Assembly (NCBI RefSeq): GCF_021440345.1
Contig: NZ_JAKCNS010000011.1
Span: forward strand, 62,001-126,000
Length of the DNA stretch: 64,000 nt
Direction: 5' to 3'
From: Kluyvera intermedia
GTDB taxonomy: Bacteria; Pseudomonadota; Gammaproteobacteria; Enterobacterales; Enterobacteriaceae
The position numbers and the translations under genes were made by a program. Below the pieces are notes generated by a model that saw nothing but the letters and a program-made list of their open reading frames with translations, was not told the origin of the DNA and searched no databases. Positions 44,124 through 56,463 of the stretch are shown here, one piece after another (positions within the stretch are counted from its first letter, which is position 1; each line of letters opens with the position of its first letter).

Positions 44124-45031
44124 ATCCCTGCGCCCTGGCTAAAGTGTTCTTCACCAAACACACCGGTGGAGAGGTAGCGATCGCCGCGATCGCAAATGAT
44201 CGCTACCACTACCGCCCCGGGATTTTGCTCGGCAATCCGTCGTGCCCCGGCCACGGCTCCGCCGGAACTCACGCCGCAAAAGATACCTTCCCGCACGGCC
44301 AGCGCACGCATGGTATTTTCCGCATCGTTCTGGTGAATATCCAGAACCTGATCAACCAGTTGCGCATTAAAAATCCCCGGCATATATTCCGCCGGCCAGC
44401 GGCGAATACCAGGAATGCTGCTGCCCTCTTCCGGCTGTAGACCGACGATAGTGACTGCTTTTTCCTGCTCACGCAGAAAACGCGATACGCCAGTGATCGT
44501 GCCGGTGGTCCCCATGCTGGAAACAAAATGAGTGATACGACCGCCCGTCTGCTGCCAGATTTCCGGGCCAGTGGTGGTGTAGTGCGCGTACGGATTGTCC
44601 GGATTGTTGAACTGATCCAGCAGCGTACCTTCGCCGCGCTGAGCCATCTCCAGCGCTAAATCACGCGCGCCTTCCATACCCTGTTCTTTGCTCACCAGAA
44701 TCAAGTCGGCACCGTAAGCACGCATCGCGGCGCGACGCTCCTGGCTCATATTATCCGGCATCAGCAATTTCATCCGATAACCTTTAAGCGCGGCAATCAT
44801 TGCCAGTGCGATACCGGTGTTGCCACTGGTTGCCTCAATAAGCACATCGCCCGGCTTAATCTCACCGCGCTTTTCAGCTTCGACAATCATCGACAGCGCG
44901 GCGCGGTCTTTCACCGACCCCGCCGGGTTGTTGCCCTCGAGCTTCACCCAGATTTCGCTGCCGTTATCCGGCTCCAGACGTTGTAATTTGACCAGCGGCG
45001 TATTGCCGATGGTTTGTTCTAATGTGTTCAC
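44120..45031 (-). CDS. cysM: Cysteine synthase B
   Basis: This 303-residue PLP enzyme, same length as E. coli CysM, makes cysteine from O-acetylserine with sulfide, or S-sulfocysteine with thiosulfate. Lys41 in NPAGSVKDRAA binds PLP, with [10 protein letters not shown] and GTTGTITG loops. It sits downstream of cysPTWA on the same strand but behind a terminator, so read-through or its own promoter drives it. Confidence 0.97.
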   Translation of the reverse strand: MNTLEQTIGNTPLVKLQRLEPDNGSEIWVKLEGNNPAGSVKDRAALSMIVEAEKRGEIKPGDVLIEATSGNTGIALAMIAALKGYRMKLLMPDNMSQERRAAMRAYGADLILVSKEQGMEGARDLALEMAQRGEGTLLDQFNNPDNPYAHYTTTGPEIWQQTGGRITHFVSSMGTTGTITGVSRFLREQEKAVTIVGLQPEEGSSIPGIRRWPAEYMPGIFNAQLVDQVLDIHQNDAENTMRALAVREGIFCGVSSGGAVAGARRIAEQNPGAVVVAIICDRGDRYLSTGVFGEEHFSQGAGI

Positions 45032-45042
45032 GTTTTTTGCTC

Positions 45043-45076
45043 AAAAAAAAGCCGGGTAGAGCAATGCTTACCCGGC
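45043..45076 (-). terminator. cysPTWA terminator
   Basis: Stem GCCGGGTA (45051-45058) and TACCCGGC (45069-45076). On the minus strand it is followed by eight T, a strong intrinsic terminator between cysA and cysM. Confidence 0.9.
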
Positions 45077-45098
45077 GATAAACATAAGAATTAAGCTA

Positions 45099-46193
45099 TC
45101 AGGCTGTTTCGGCCAGAGCAAGCGTCTCATGGGATTCAATACGCTCATTGCCGTGGTACAGACGCGCGTTTTGCAAGCCAACAAACAGGCGATCGCCGCG
45201 CAGCGGCGTATCGTCGCCGCGCATCACCACCGTTAATGGGTCTTTGTACCACCCCAGGGGCTGCACAACTAATTGGGTGTAGTGGCCCTTCGGACTCGCT
45301 TCTAAAACCTGTACCGGTAGCGGTGAATCGAGGCTGGTACGGCGGCTGACATCAACTTCCCACGGACGCAGGAAAAGATCCACCGGCCCCTGGTAGGATG
45401 GGGTATAGCCCAGCGGCCAGCGATGCGCACCCACGTGGAACTGCCCACCGCGAATGGTGCCCTGCAGGCGGTTTACTTCGCCCATAAACTCCAGCACAAA
45501 GCGCGTTGCGGGTTCACGCCACACCTGCTCTGGCTCATCGGCCTGTTCAATATGCCCCTGGCTCATCACCACCACGCGGTTGGCCACTTCCATCGCCTCT
45601 TCCTGATCGTGGGTCACGAAGACGCTGGTAAACTTCAGTTCTTCATGCAGCTGGCGCAGCCAACGTCTGAGCTCTTTACGCACCTGTGCATCCAGCGCGC
45701 CGAAGGGTTCATCGAGCAGCAGAATCTGTGGTTCTACCGCCAACGCACGGGCCAACGCCACGCGCTGTTTCTGTCCACCAGAAAGCTGCGCCGGATAGCG
45801 TTCGGCCAGATGGGCCAGCTGCACCATCTCCAGCAGTTTGGTGACTTTAGCTTTAATGGTCGCCGCGTTCGGGCGCTCGCGACGCGGTAGCACGGTCAGA
45901 CCAAAGGCGATGTTGTCGAATACCGTCATATGACGGAACAGCGCATAGTGCTGGAACACGAAACCGACTTTACGGTCACGCGCGTGCAGACGACTGACGT
46001 CGGTGCCCTGGAAACGAATGCTTCCGCTGGTCTGATGCTCCAGCCCGGCGATAATTCGCAGCAGCGTAGTTTTGCCTGAGCCGGACGGCCCGAGCAGCGC
46101 CACCATCTGACCGGAAGGGATATCCAGAGAGATATCATTCAGCACCTGGGTGCGACCAAAAGACTTCTTAATATTGGCAATCTCAATGCTCAT
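45099..46193 (-). CDS. cysA: Sulfate/thiosulfate ABC transporter ATPase CysA
   Basis: This 364-residue ATP-binding subunit has Walker [15 protein letters not shown]-loop FVFQHYALF, signature [17 protein letters not shown], Walker [13 protein letters not shown] and the switch His VTHDQEEA, then a C-terminal TOBE-like regulatory domain (about 240-364). With CysW, CysT and the binding protein CysP it imports sulfate and thiosulfate. The ATG at 46193 follows GGAGGG. It overlaps cysW by 11 bp, showing coupled translation. Confidence 0.97.
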   Translation of the reverse strand: MSIEIANIKKSFGRTQVLNDISLDIPSGQMVALLGPSGSGKTTLLRIIAGLEHQTSGSIRFQGTDVSRLHARDRKVGFVFQHYALFRHMTVFDNIAFGLTVLPRRERPNAATIKAKVTKLLEMVQLAHLAERYPAQLSGGQKQRVALARALAVEPQILLLDEPFGALDAQVRKELRRWLRQLHEELKFTSVFVTHDQEEAMEVANRVVVMSQGHIEQADEPEQVWREPATRFVLEFMGEVNRLQGTIRGGQFHVGAHRWPLGYTPSYQGPVDLFLRPWEVDVSRRTSLDSPLPVQVLEASPKGHYTQLVVQPLGWYKDPLTVVMRGDDTPLRGDRLFVGLQNARLYHGNERIESHETLALAETA

Positions 46194-47058
46194 GATTTCC
46201 CTCCTGTTGCGCGCGTTTTTCCTGATTATGCAAACGCCACTGCAACGCACTCTTTAAAAATAAGGTCAGAATCGCCATCAACGTCAGCAACGCCGCCGCG
46301 GTAAAGGAGCCGACGGTGTTGTAATCCTGTTCCAGCAGTTCAATCTGTAATGGTAACGATAAGGTCTCGCCGCGAATTGAGCCGGAAACCACCGAAACCG
46401 CACCAAACTCACCAATCGCGCGGGCGTTGGTCAGTACCACGCCGTACAGCAGCGCCCAGCGAATATTCGGCAAGGTCACGCGTTTAAACATCTGCCAGCC
46501 GGATGCGCCGAGCAAAATCGCCGCTTCATCTTCCTGACTGCCCTGGCTTAGCATCACCGGCACCAGTTCGCGGACCACAAACGGACAGGTGACGAAGATG
46601 GTGACCAGCACCATACCCGGCCAGGCAAACATAATTTGCAGGTTATTGGCTTCCAGCCAGCCGCCCAGCGGGCCGTTAGAGCCGTAAAACAGCAGATAAA
46701 CCAGACCCGCGACCACCGGAGAAACGGCAAACGGGATATCCAGCAGCGTTAATAGCAGTTGGCGACCCGGGAAGTTAAAGCGCGTCACCAGCCAGGCCAG
46801 CAGCACGCCGAACACCAGGTTCACCGGAACGGTAATCAGCGCAATCATCACCGTCAGCCAGATGGCGTGCAGCATGTCCGGGTCGGCCAGATTTTGCAGT
46901 ACCGGCATCAGCCCTTTGCTGAACGCCTGGACGAAGATATAAATCATCGGCACCAGCAGGATAAAGGCCGAAACCAGCATCCCGGTACCAATCAGGAACC
47001 ATTTTCCCCAGTTAAAACGGGGTGCGTCATAACGCTTCAATTGAGTCACTTCCGCCAT
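46183..47058 (-). CDS. cysW: Sulfate/thiosulfate ABC permease CysW
   Basis: This 291-residue inner-membrane permease, same length as E. coli CysW, has about six membrane helices and the EAA-type coupling loop [20 protein letters not shown] that contacts CysA. It pairs with CysT. It overlaps cysT by one base and cysA by 11 bp in the cysPTWA operon. Confidence 0.97.
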   Translation of the reverse strand: MAEVTQLKRYDAPRFNWGKWFLIGTGMLVSAFILLVPMIYIFVQAFSKGLMPVLQNLADPDMLHAIWLTVMIALITVPVNLVFGVLLAWLVTRFNFPGRQLLLTLLDIPFAVSPVVAGLVYLLFYGSNGPLGGWLEANNLQIMFAWPGMVLVTIFVTCPFVVRELVPVMLSQGSQEDEAAILLGASGWQMFKRVTLPNIRWALLYGVVLTNARAIGEFGAVSVVSGSIRGETLSLPLQIELLEQDYNTVGSFTAAALLTLMAILTLFLKSALQWRLHNQEKRAQQEGNHEH

Positions 47059-47891
47059 TAATGACCTACCACACGCCGACCAAAGCGACTTTGCAAGGTA
47101 TTGATAGAGAACAGCAGCAGCAGAGATGCCGCGAGGATCACCGAAGCAATTGCACTCGCCGCCGGATAGTCAAACTCCTGCAAGCGGACAAAAATCATCA
47201 GCGAGGTCACTTCCGTTTTCCACGCAATGTTGCCGGCGATGAAGATAACCGCGCCAAATTCACCGAGGCTGCGGGTAAACGACAGCGCCACTCCGGCCAA
47301 CAGCGCCGGAGAAAGCTCAGGCAGCACCACTTTACGGAAGCTCTGCAAGCGGGTCGCGCCCAGCGTTTCCGCCGCTTCTTCATATTCTGGGCCTAACTCT
47401 TCCAGCACCGGCTGTACGGTACGCACCACGAACGGAATACTGGTGAATGCCATTGCAACGGCAATGCCAAGCCAGGTGTAGGTCACTTTGATATCAAACT
47501 TCGCCAGCCACTCGCCGTAAAAACCGTTCACCGAGAACAGCGACGCCAGCGTCAGGCCAGCAACCGCGGTCGGCAGCGCAAACGGTAAGTCCATCAGCGC
47601 ATCCAGCAGCGTACGGCCCGGGAACCGATAGCGGGTTAAAATCCACGCCATCAACAGACCGAAAACGCCATTAAAAATAGAAGCCACAAACGCCGACAGC
47701 AGCGTCACCTTATAAGCGGCAACCACCTGCGGGTTAGTAACGACTTCCCAGTACTGCGACCAGCTCATTTCAGATAACTGCATCACCAATGCGCTAAGCG
47801 GCAGTAGCAGAATCAAGCAAACAAACAGCAGACTGGTGCCGAGGCTCAGGGTAAAGCCCGGCAGCACACGTCTGGAAGAAACTGCAAACAT
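47058..47891 (-). CDS. cysT: Sulfate/thiosulfate ABC permease CysT (CysU)
   Basis: This 277-residue permease subunit has about six membrane helices and the EAA loop GPEYEEAAETLGATRLQSFR. Its start and stop codons overlap cysP and cysW by one base each, as expected for a tightly coupled operon. It forms the membrane pore with CysW. Confidence 0.97.
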   Translation of the reverse strand: MFAVSSRRVLPGFTLSLGTSLLFVCLILLLPLSALVMQLSEMSWSQYWEVVTNPQVVAAYKVTLLSAFVASIFNGVFGLLMAWILTRYRFPGRTLLDALMDLPFALPTAVAGLTLASLFSVNGFYGEWLAKFDIKVTYTWLGIAVAMAFTSIPFVVRTVQPVLEELGPEYEEAAETLGATRLQSFRKVVLPELSPALLAGVALSFTRSLGEFGAVIFIAGNIAWKTEVTSLMIFVRLQEFDYPAASAIASVILAASLLLLFSINTLQSRFGRRVVGH

Positions 47892-48907
47892 TACTTACGC
47901 CCCGCCGCTAACAGCTTGTCTAACTCGCCACCGCTGGCGAAATGGGTTTTCATCACTTCAGGCCAGGAACCGAATTTATCCTCCACGCGGAACAAATCGG
48001 TCTGCGGGAATTTATCCTTCAGCTTGTCCATCACCTGCGGGTTGTTCACGCGGTAGTAGTAATCGGTAATGATGGTCTGCGCCTGCGGGCTGTAGAGATA
48101 GTTCAGATAGGCTTTCGCCGCTTTCTCGGTGCCGTTGGCTTTAACATTTTTATCGACCCACGCCACCGGGAATTCCGCCAGGATGTTGGTTTTTGGGATA
48201 ACTACTTCAAAACCCTGAGCTTCATACTGCTTGCGGATGTTATTCACTTCCGATTCAAAGCTAATCAGCACATCACCCAGACCGCGTTCGGCAAAAGTGG
48301 TTGTCGCACCGCGACCGCCGGTGTCGAAGACTTCAACGTTTTTCAGGAACTGGGTCATAAACTGCTGAGTTTTCGCCTTATCGCCGCCGTCGGCTTTATC
48401 CGCCGCGCCCCACGCCGCCAGATAGGTATAACGCGCGTTACCCGAGGTTTTCGGGTTTGGGAAAATCAGCTTCACGTCCGGACGCACCAGATCGCTCCAG
48501 TCGTGGATATTTTGCGGGTTGCCCTTACGCACCAGGAATCCCATAGTGGAATAAAACGGCGAGCTGTTATTGGGCAGACGTGACTGCCAGTCAGCAGGAA
48601 TCAGGTTGCCTTTGTCGTGCAGGATCTGCACGTCAGTCACCTGGTTATAAGTTACAACGTCTGCTTTTAAGCCCTGCAGAATCGCCAGCGCCTGTTTGGA
48701 TGAACCGGCATGAGACTGTTTAATCGTCAGCTTATCGCCGCCGTTGTCTTTCGCCCATTGCTGCTCAAACGACGGATTCAGGGCGGCAAAGAGCTCGCGG
48801 GAAACGTCATAAGAGCTATTGAGCAGCTCCGTCGCCTGCGCCTGTGCAACCAGCAGCATGGAAGCCGCGAGCGTCAGATATCCTTTTTTCAGTAAGTTCA
48901 TCGCCAT
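47891..48907 (-). CDS. cysP: Thiosulfate/sulfate-binding periplasmic protein CysP
   Basis: This 338-residue solute-binding protein has a Sec signal peptide (cleavage after AQAQA, about residue 25) and the conserved mature start [20 protein letters not shown]. It delivers thiosulfate and sulfate to CysT/W/A. It is the first gene of the operon. The upstream region resembles the E. coli CysB-regulated cysP promoter. Confidence 0.97.
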   Translation of the reverse strand: MAMNLLKKGYLTLAASMLLVAQAQATELLNSSYDVSRELFAALNPSFEQQWAKDNGGDKLTIKQSHAGSSKQALAILQGLKADVVTYNQVTDVQILHDKGNLIPADWQSRLPNNSSPFYSTMGFLVRKGNPQNIHDWSDLVRPDVKLIFPNPKTSGNARYTYLAAWGAADKADGGDKAKTQQFMTQFLKNVEVFDTGGRGATTTFAERGLGDVLISFESEVNNIRKQYEAQGFEVVIPKTNILAEFPVAWVDKNVKANGTEKAAKAYLNYLYSPQAQTIITDYYYRVNNPQVMDKLKDKFPQTDLFRVEDKFGSWPEVMKTHFASGGELDKLLAAGRK

Positions 48908-48939
48908 TGCGCACCCTATAGTGTGAGGACTTTCTAAGC

Positions 48940-49020
48940 CTCAGTGTATTTATAACGGGTACTAAAGGAGTAACGGTTTTATATACCGTTTGGTGATTTG
49001 GAAGTTGAAAAGAGAATAAG
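48940..49020 (-). promoter_or_regulatory. cysP promoter region with CysB-like upstream sequence
   Basis: On the minus strand this reads CTTTTCAACTTCCAAATCAC, then AACGGTATATAAAACCGTT (an inverted repeat at 48972-48990), then GTTATAAATAC as a likely -10 area. It is very like the E. coli cysP upstream region, where CysB with N-acetylserine activates transcription. Exact CysB half-sites were not resolved. Confidence 0.6.
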
Positions 49021-49104
49021 GAGATTAATGCGGTTTTCTGACGCCTGATTCCAGGACGATAACGCGCTTCAGACAACCGGCATTATCGATGTCAAAGTGC
49101 CGCA

Positions 49105-49467
49105 ATGGAAAACCAATATGATTTCGCCCGGCAGCTAAGACGCCAGCTCACGCCACAGGAGCGCCGGTTATGGTACCTGCTTCGTGACCGGCGATTTGCG
49201 CGCTTTAAGTTTCGTCGCCAGCATCCGGTAGGGCCCTATATTCTTGATTTTGCCTGTTGTCGCGTTCATCTGGCAGTTGAGCTTGACGGTGGGCAGCATG
49301 ATGCAAGGGCTGGATATGATGCCCGAAGAACGGCGTGGCTGAGGTTACAGGGGTGGCGAGTGCTGAGATTCTGGAATAATGAGTTAATGGAGAATGAGGA
49401 GGCGGTATTGGTGAGGATTCTTGAGGCACTTGTGTCGTCTGCACCCTCACCCCGGCCCTCTCCCTGA
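49105..49467 (+). CDS. DUF559 endonuclease-like protein
   Basis: This 120-residue protein shows the DUF559 core: RQLTPQERRLWYLLRDRRFA, FKFRRQHPVGPYILDFAC, the acidic motif VELDGGQHD and RLQGWRVLRFWNNELMEN. The fold belongs to the restriction-endonuclease-like superfamily (Vsr relatives). Such proteins are common, poorly understood and often horizontally spread. The last residues (SSAPSPRPSP) and the stop codon come from a palindromic repeat at 49444-49480, so the C-terminus is repeat-derived. No ribosome site is obvious. E. coli has ucpA and mur genes here. Confidence 0.8.
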   Translation: MENQYDFARQLRRQLTPQERRLWYLLRDRRFARFKFRRQHPVGPYILDFACCRVHLAVELDGGQHDARAGYDARRTAWLRLQGWRVLRFWNNELMENEEAVLVRILEALVSSAPSPRPSP

Positions 49468-49480
49468 AAGGGAGAGGGGG
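49444..49480 (+). repeat. Small palindromic repeat, copy 1
   Basis: CCCTCACCCCGGCCCTCTCC followed by a hairpin closing GGGAGAGGG. This family of short CCCTCACCC/CCCTCTCCC palindromic elements is widespread in bacterial intergenic DNA. Copy 1 is inside the end of the DUF559 gene. Confidence 0.7.
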
Positions 49481-49600
49481 AGTAGCCGGCCTCACCATTA
49501 GTTCAGCCATGCCAGACCATCGCCACCCAATCCCGAGAGAGTGAGCGACGAATGGTTAATCTCATCTTCGCTTTCAATACTGCAAAGCGCACCGAACGAT

Positions 49601-49638
49601 CCCCTCTCCCCTGCGGGGAGAGGGTTAGGGTGAGGGGG
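49601..49638 (-). repeat. Small palindromic repeat, copy 2 (inverted)
   Basis: CCCTCTCCC-CTGC-GGGGAGAGGG followed by TTAGGGTGAGGGGG. It is the reverse complement of the copy 1 layout, 120 bp away, so the two face each other. It lies just before the yfeX stop and may form a 3' transcript end. Confidence 0.7.
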
Positions 49639-49649
49639 AAAACTCAGCC

Positions 49650-50549
49650 TTACAGCGCGACCAGCTTATCCAGCGAAGGCGCGAAGTAATAACCGCCGGT
49701 CACTGGTTTAGTGAAGCGCAGCATCGCGTCGCGTTTACCATCGGTATCACCAAACATGCTCAGCAGCTGCTGTTCAATATTGTGCAGACGCGCGCAGTAG
49801 GCGCAGAAGTACAGGCCATGGGTGCCGCTTGCGGTACCGTACGGCAGGCTCTGGCGAACAATCTTCAGCCCTTTGCCGTCTTCTTTCAGGTCAACGCGGG
49901 TCAGGTGCGAGGTTTCCGGACGATCGTCGCCGTCAATCTCTTCGTTGGCTTCTTTGGTACGGCCAATCATCATCTCCTGATCCGGCACGCTCATGCGGTT
50001 CAGTTGCTTAAGATTGTGCTCCCAGCGCTGGACGAAAACATAGCTGCCGCCCGCATCCACACCGTCTTTGATAACAGCCACTTCACGACGCGTTTCTTCA
50101 CCCGCCGGGTTCTCGGTACCGTCAACGAAGCCGCTCAAATCGCGTTCTTCAACCCAACGGAAACCGTGGACTTCTTCCTTCACATCCAGCGCATCGCCAA
50201 AGGCGGCCAGCGCGGCCTGAGCCACGGAGAAGTTAACGTCATGACGCAAAGAGAGAATGTGGATCAGCACATCAAACTGCGTGGATGGCGCCAGTCCTTT
50301 GCCATACGGAGGAAAATCTTTCAGCTCTTGCGCGCCAACGCCGCCGCTCAGCTCACGCCAGGTATTGTGGCCAAACGCAACAACCGCACCTAAATGGGCA
50401 TCCGGGAATTTATCCTGAAACGCCGCCAGCTTTTCGGCAAAAATTTTGCTGCCGGCACGCAGGGCGTTGACGTCCCCTTTGACATTGGCTTCAATCCAAA
50501 TCGCCGCGCGGCAATGTTCCGGCAAAATGCCGCTCTGAACCTGAGACAT
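49650..50549 (-). CDS. yfeX: DyP-type heme peroxidase YfeX
   Basis: This 299-residue cytoplasmic DyP-family enzyme has the signature GFVDGTENP (catalytic Asp) and a downstream His heme ligand. E. coli YfeX oxidises porphyrinogens and dyes with peroxide and has been discussed as a deferrochelatase. The ATG at 50549 follows AGGAGCG; an in-frame upstream codon at 50573 was rejected because it lies in a hairpin. The gene starts the yfeX-side of the yfe cluster. Confidence 0.96.
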   Translation of the reverse strand: MSQVQSGILPEHCRAAIWIEANVKGDVNALRAGSKIFAEKLAAFQDKFPDAHLGAVVAFGHNTWRELSGGVGAQELKDFPPYGKGLAPSTQFDVLIHILSLRHDVNFSVAQAALAAFGDALDVKEEVHGFRWVEERDLSGFVDGTENPAGEETRREVAVIKDGVDAGGSYVFVQRWEHNLKQLNRMSVPDQEMMIGRTKEANEEIDGDDRPETSHLTRVDLKEDGKGLKIVRQSLPYGTASGTHGLYFCAYCARLHNIEQQLLSMFGDTDGKRDAMLRFTKPVTGGYYFAPSLDKLVAL

Positions 50550-50566
50550 CGCTCCTCCTAAATAAA

Positions 50567-50586
50567 ATGCCACGACATCGTGGCAT
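50567..50586 (-). terminator. Stem-loop between yfeY and yfeX
   Basis: Stem ATGCCACGA (50567-50575) and TCGTGGCAT (50578-50586). On the minus strand it is followed by TTTTATTT. It probably ends the yfeY transcript. It lies only 18 bp upstream of the yfeX start, so it would form the 5' end of any read-through message. Confidence 0.6.
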
Positions 50587-50644
50587 AAAAAAACCTCACA
50601 TATTGTACCCGCTTTTCAGCGAGCCGTGGCGACTACGGTCAAAT

Positions 50645-51220
50645 TTAGCGTCGCCAGATGATTTTCGACAGCGTCCAGTTTTTCAGGGTGTCGTCCGGCG
50701 GCATCAGCCCCTGCGGCCCCTGCCAGTTACCGGAGAACTGGTAGCTAATGTGGGTGCTGTCTTTGGCCTTACACTCCACGACGTTACTTTCGTCGGCGGT
50801 GGCCGCCTGGCAGTTACCAAACGCTTTTTCGTAGACATCGCTAAATTTCGTGCCCACTTTTACGCCACCGGCCGCAGCCACATCATCATCCAGCACGTCA
50901 ATACGGCTCACCGTGCCGCCTTCACCATTGATGACCATGGCCAGCTTGTCGCCGCGCAGTGCTTCAAAATAGTGAACCACGCCACCGCTCTGCGCCTTCA
51001 TGCCGCTGCGCAGACGATAGTCGCTGCCCAACGCATCTCCAATAGCCTGTTCATTCAGCGCCGTTGAGCCCGTCAGACCGCCCACGCCCTGCTCGCTCAC
51101 GGCCGCAGAAGAGCCAAACCAGTTCCATGGATAGGCCGCAGACCAGTTCACCGCAGAAAGTGTAGAACAGCCGGTCAGGGCCAGCGGGAGGGCGCACAAC
51201 AGTAAACGCAGCGATTTCAT
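50645..51220 (-). CDS. yfeY: YfeY lipoprotein
   Basis: This 191-residue protein has signal peptide and lipobox LTGC (Cys18), then SSWSAAYPWNWFGSS-like Trp-rich mature sequence, ending TLSKIIWRR. Length and sequence match E. coli YfeY, a sigma-E-regulated outer-membrane lipoprotein of unknown function. It is downstream of yfeZ and ypeA on the same strand. I found no clear sigma-E promoter in the 61-bp gap. Confidence 0.93.
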   Translation of the reverse strand: MKSLRLLLCALPLALTGCSTLSAVNWSAAYPWNWFGSSAAVSEQGVGGLTGSTALNEQAIGDALGSDYRLRSGMKAQSGGVVHYFEALRGDKLAMVINGEGGTVSRIDVLDDDVAAAGGVKVGTKFSDVYEKAFGNCQAATADESNVVECKAKDSTHISYQFSGNWQGPQGLMPPDDTLKNWTLSKIIWRR

Positions 51221-51281
51221 TGATACTTCCTATTTATTTAAGTCAGGCCTATTGGAGTCCAGGAAACCCAATTAGTGCCGT

Positions 51282-51731
51282 TTAATCTGCGACTTCACTG
51301 AAACAAGCGCGGAGTCGTGAATTAGTCAGCAGCCACCACAGCGCAAAAATATCCAGTAAAAACAGACTTAAACCGATACCAGAAAGCGGTTCTCCGCTGA
51401 GCCAAAGCCAGGGCTGCCAGCACAGCAAAATGACCTGTGCGACGACAAGCATCGGCCGCAGCCAGCGCCAGACGCGGGGATAAACGTGACGCCGCCCGCT
51501 GAGTAAGAACGCTAAAACCGCCGGAACGCCGGGCAACAGCCCTATCCAGAAAAGGCTATGGTCGGGATAAAACAGGTTCAGCAGCACGTCACCCTGATCG
51601 CGTGACGCGCCAGCCATTAAAAACAGTACCCACGTCCGAGCCTGTAACAGTAACAGGCACCAGAACAGAAAAGGGAGACGCAGACGACCTTGTGAGTCGA
51701 AATCAGCGGCGGAGAAATCAGTACTCTTCAT
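51282..51731 (-). CDS. yfeZ: YfeZ, DUF2919 inner membrane protein
   Basis: This 149-residue protein has about four membrane segments ([20 protein letters not shown], and later [15 protein letters not shown] and [14 protein letters not shown]) and matches E. coli YfeZ. Function unknown. The ATG at 51731 overlaps the end of ypeA by 14 bp, so translation is coupled; a TTG two codons upstream is the alternative. Confidence 0.9.
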   Translation of the reverse strand: MKSTDFSAADFDSQGRLRLPFLFWCLLLLQARTWVLFLMAGASRDQGDVLLNLFYPDHSLFWIGLLPGVPAVLAFLLSGRRHVYPRVWRWLRPMLVVAQVILLCWQPWLWLSGEPLSGIGLSLFLLDIFALWWLLTNSRLRACFSEVAD

Positions 51732-52143
51732 CTTCAATCAGACGCTTACCCAAACTTTGTGCATCGGCATGTTCATAGCCCAGGCGCTCATACATCCCCA
51801 GCACAACGTCGTTCTCTTCCCGCACCATTATTTGGATTTTCGGGCAGCCACGGGCGATGAGTTTTTTCTCCAGGCGATTAAGCAGCGCATTGGCAATACC
51901 GCGTCCGCGATATTCCGGGTGGACGCCAAGGTAATAGGCCGACCCGCGGTGACCATCGTAGCCACCCATAATCGTGCCAACCACTTCGCCGTTGACTTCA
52001 GCCACCAAAAACAGGCTCACGTCGTGATTGACCTTACGTTCAATATCCATTTCCGGATCGTTCCATGGGCGCAGTAGATCGCATCGCTCCCACAGAGTGA
52101 TGACCTCTTCAAAATCTGTCTGGCGAAAAACGCGTATCTCCAT
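51718..52143 (-). CDS. ypeA: YpeA, GNAT-family acetyltransferase
   Basis: This 141-residue GNAT acetyltransferase has the acetyl-CoA loop [15 protein letters not shown] (about 73-87) and the conserved [11 protein letters not shown] near the C-terminus. The substrate is unknown. The start [14 protein letters not shown] at 52143 matches E. coli. A longer frame upstream was rejected. It is divergent from amiA across 213 bp and coupled to yfeZ by overlap. Confidence 0.95.
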   Translation of the reverse strand: MEIRVFRQTDFEEVITLWERCDLLRPWNDPEMDIERKVNHDVSLFLVAEVNGEVVGTIMGGYDGHRGSAYYLGVHPEYRGRGIANALLNRLEKKLIARGCPKIQIMVREENDVVLGMYERLGYEHADAQSLGKRLIEDEEY

Positions 52144-52356
52144 GGTATTGACCACCTTTTCAGGTTTAAAAACAGTGATTATGGCGTGAACGGTCAATTA
52201 AGCCAATATCTGACGCAGCATGGTGAAAAAAATGGCATAATAACGTACAGACACGTATTGAAATGAAAAGTAAAACAATTCCCATCACGAACAGTCGTAA
52301 CGGAAAACGCGATACGATATAACACATGGATTCTTGTTTTTACAACTCAGGCCGGA

Positions 52357-54125
<1,769 letters not shown>

Positions 54126-54152
54126 GCGGAGCCGCTCACCGCGACCTAAGAA

Positions 54153-54179
54153 GAAAGCCCCGGATTTCCGGGGCTTTTT
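54153..54179. terminator. hemF/maeB bidirectional terminator
   Basis: Stem AAAGCCCCGG (54154-54163) and CCGGGGCTTT (54168-54177), loop ATTT, T tail on the plus strand and a short T-run on the minus strand. It lies between convergent hemF and maeB. Confidence 0.88.
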
Positions 54180-54183
54180 GTTT

Positions 54184-56463
54184 TTACAGCGGTTGGGTCT
54201 GCGCTTCAACCACCGCCAGCGCCACCATATTGACGATACGGCGGACGGAGGCAATTGGCGTCAACACGTGTACCGGTTTCGCTACGCCCATCAGCACCGG
54301 CCCGACGGTAACACCTTCAGAACTGGAGACACGCAGCAGGTTGTAGCTGATACGCGCCGCTTCCATATTCGGCATCACCAGGATATTGGCGGAACCTTTC
54401 AGCGGGCTATCCGGCATACGGTCGTTACGGATGCTTTCCACCAGCGCGGCATCACCGTGCATTTCGCCGTCAATCATCAGCTCAGGCGCACGTACTTTTA
54501 CCAGCTCTAACGCTTCACGCATTTTGCTAGCTGACGGGCAATCAGAAGAACCGAAGTTAGAGTGCGACAGCAGCGCGACGCGCGGCTCAATACCGAACCG
54601 ACGAACGGTTTCCGCCGCCATCAGTGCGATTTCAGCAATCTCTTCTGGCGTTGGGTCGTTATTGACGTAGGTATCAGCGATAAAGGTGTTGCCGCTTGGC
54701 AGCAGCAGCGCATTCATCGCCCCAGCGGTGTGGACACCGTCGCGGTAGCCAAACAGCGGCTTAATCACGCTAAAGTGTTCGTGGTAGTCGCCGATGGTGC
54801 CGCAAATCATCCCGTCCGCTTCGCCACGCTGAACCATGATGGCGCCGATAGCGGTGGTGTTGCTGATCATCTCACGCTGCGCCTGCTCTGGCGTAATACC
54901 GCGGCGTTTCATCAGACTGTAGTATTCCTGCCAGTACTCTTTAAAGCGCGGGTCAGACTCATTGTTGACGATTTCGAAGTCGACGCCCGGTTTAATCTGC
55001 AGGCCCAGCTTCTGGATACGCATCTCAATAACGCTTGGACGACCAATCAGAATCGGTTTTGCCAGCCCCAGCGTAACCAGCTCCTGCGTTGCGTGCAGCA
55101 CGCGGTTATCTTCACCTTCTGCCAGCACGATGCGCTTCGGCTCTTTACGTGCCTGCGAGAAAATCGGCTTCATGAACAGGTTGGTTTTGTAGACAAATTC
55201 GCTCAATTTTTCGATATAGGCATCAAAATCGGCAATCGGACGAGTCGCCACGCCGGAGTCCATCGCCGCTTTCGCCACAGCCGGTGCGATCTTGACGATC
55301 AGGCGCGGATCGAACGGTTTCGGAATGATGTATTCCGCGCCAAAGCTCAGATCCTGGTCGCCATAGGCCGACGCCACCACTTCGCTTTGTTCGGCGTGTG
55401 CCAGCTCGGCGATTGCGTGTACCGCCGCCAGCTTCATCTCTTCGTTGATAGCCGTTGCACCAACGTCTAGCGCACCGCGGAAAATGAACGGGAAGCACAG
55501 AACGTTGTTCACCTGGTTTGGATAGTCTGAACGACCGGTACAGATGATGGCGTCCGGACGCACTTCTTTCGCCAGCGGCGGCAGAATTTCCGGCTCAGGG
55601 TTAGCCAGTGCGAGGATCATCGGCGCACGCGCCATTTTCTTAACCATCTCCTGGGTCAGTACTTTCGGACCGGAGCAGCCAAGGAAAATGTCGGCGTTAG
55701 CAATCACATCGTCCAGCGTCCGTTTTCCGTCATCCTTCACCGCGTAAGCGGCTTTGGTTTCGGCCATATTTGGCTCACGGCCTTCGTAGATAACGCCTTT
55801 AGAGTCGCAGACCACAATGTTGTGTTTCTGCATGCCCAGCGCCACCAGCAGATTCATACAGGCAATGGCTGCCGCGCCAGCGCCAGAAACGACCATACGA
55901 ATATCGGAGATATTTTTTTCCACCACGCGCAGGCCGTTTATGATAGCCGCGGTGCTGATAATCGCCGTACCGTGCTGATCGTCGTGGAACACCGGAATGT
56001 TCATGCGTGCACGCAGCTTCTGCTCAATGTAGAAGCATTCCGGGGCTTTAATATCTTCGAGGTTAATGCCGCCAAACGTTGGTTCTAGCGCCGCAACGAC
56101 ATCAATAAATTTGTCGGGGTCCAGTTCGTCCACTTCGATATCAAAAACGTCGATACCCGCGAATTTCTTGAACAACACGCCCTTGCCTTCCATAACCGGT
56201 TTACCGGCCAGCGCGCCGATATTACCTAAACCGAGCACGGCAGTACCGTTAGACACCACCGCAACCAGGTTGCCACGCGCCGTATATTTATACGCCGCCA
56301 GCGGATCTTTTTCGATTTCCAGACACGGTGCAGCAACGCCCGGCGAGTAGGCCAGCGCCAGATCGCGCTGAGTCGCTAATGGCTTGGTTGGTACAACCTG
56401 AATTTTTCCTGGGATTGGGAATTCATGAAAATCGAGGGCACTTTGTTTTAATTGGTCGTCCAT
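54184..56463 (-). CDS. maeB: NADP-dependent malic enzyme MaeB
   Basis: This 759-residue enzyme, same length as E. coli MaeB, decarboxylates malate to pyruvate with NADP reduction. The N-terminal malic-enzyme half (about 1-430) shows [35 protein letters not shown] and the nucleotide fold [14 protein letters not shown]. The C-terminal half (about 430-759) is a phosphate-acetyltransferase-like regulatory domain ([30 protein letters not shown]). It lies directly after hemF because the eut operon is missing. Confidence 0.98.
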   Translation of the reverse strand: MDDQLKQSALDFHEFPIPGKIQVVPTKPLATQRDLALAYSPGVAAPCLEIEKDPLAAYKYTARGNLVAVVSNGTAVLGLGNIGALAGKPVMEGKGVLFKKFAGIDVFDIEVDELDPDKFIDVVAALEPTFGGINLEDIKAPECFYIEQKLRARMNIPVFHDDQHGTAIISTAAIINGLRVVEKNISDIRMVVSGAGAAAIACMNLLVALGMQKHNIVVCDSKGVIYEGREPNMAETKAAYAVKDDGKRTLDDVIANADIFLGCSGPKVLTQEMVKKMARAPMILALANPEPEILPPLAKEVRPDAIICTGRSDYPNQVNNVLCFPFIFRGALDVGATAINEEMKLAAVHAIAELAHAEQSEVVASAYGDQDLSFGAEYIIPKPFDPRLIVKIAPAVAKAAMDSGVATRPIADFDAYIEKLSEFVYKTNLFMKPIFSQARKEPKRIVLAEGEDNRVLHATQELVTLGLAKPILIGRPSVIEMRIQKLGLQIKPGVDFEIVNNESDPRFKEYWQEYYSLMKRRGITPEQAQREMISNTTAIGAIMVQRGEADGMICGTIGDYHEHFSVIKPLFGYRDGVHTAGAMNALLLPSGNTFIADTYVNNDPTPEEIAEIALMAAETVRRFGIEPRVALLSHSNFGSSDCPSASKMREALELVKVRAPELMIDGEMHGDAALVESIRNDRMPDSPLKGSANILVMPNMEAARISYNLLRVSSSEGVTVGPVLMGVAKPVHVLTPIASVRRIVNMVALAVVEAQTQPL

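Noticed and set aside
54562..55470. 302-codon frame antisense to maeB
   Set aside because: Shadow of maeB with no family features.
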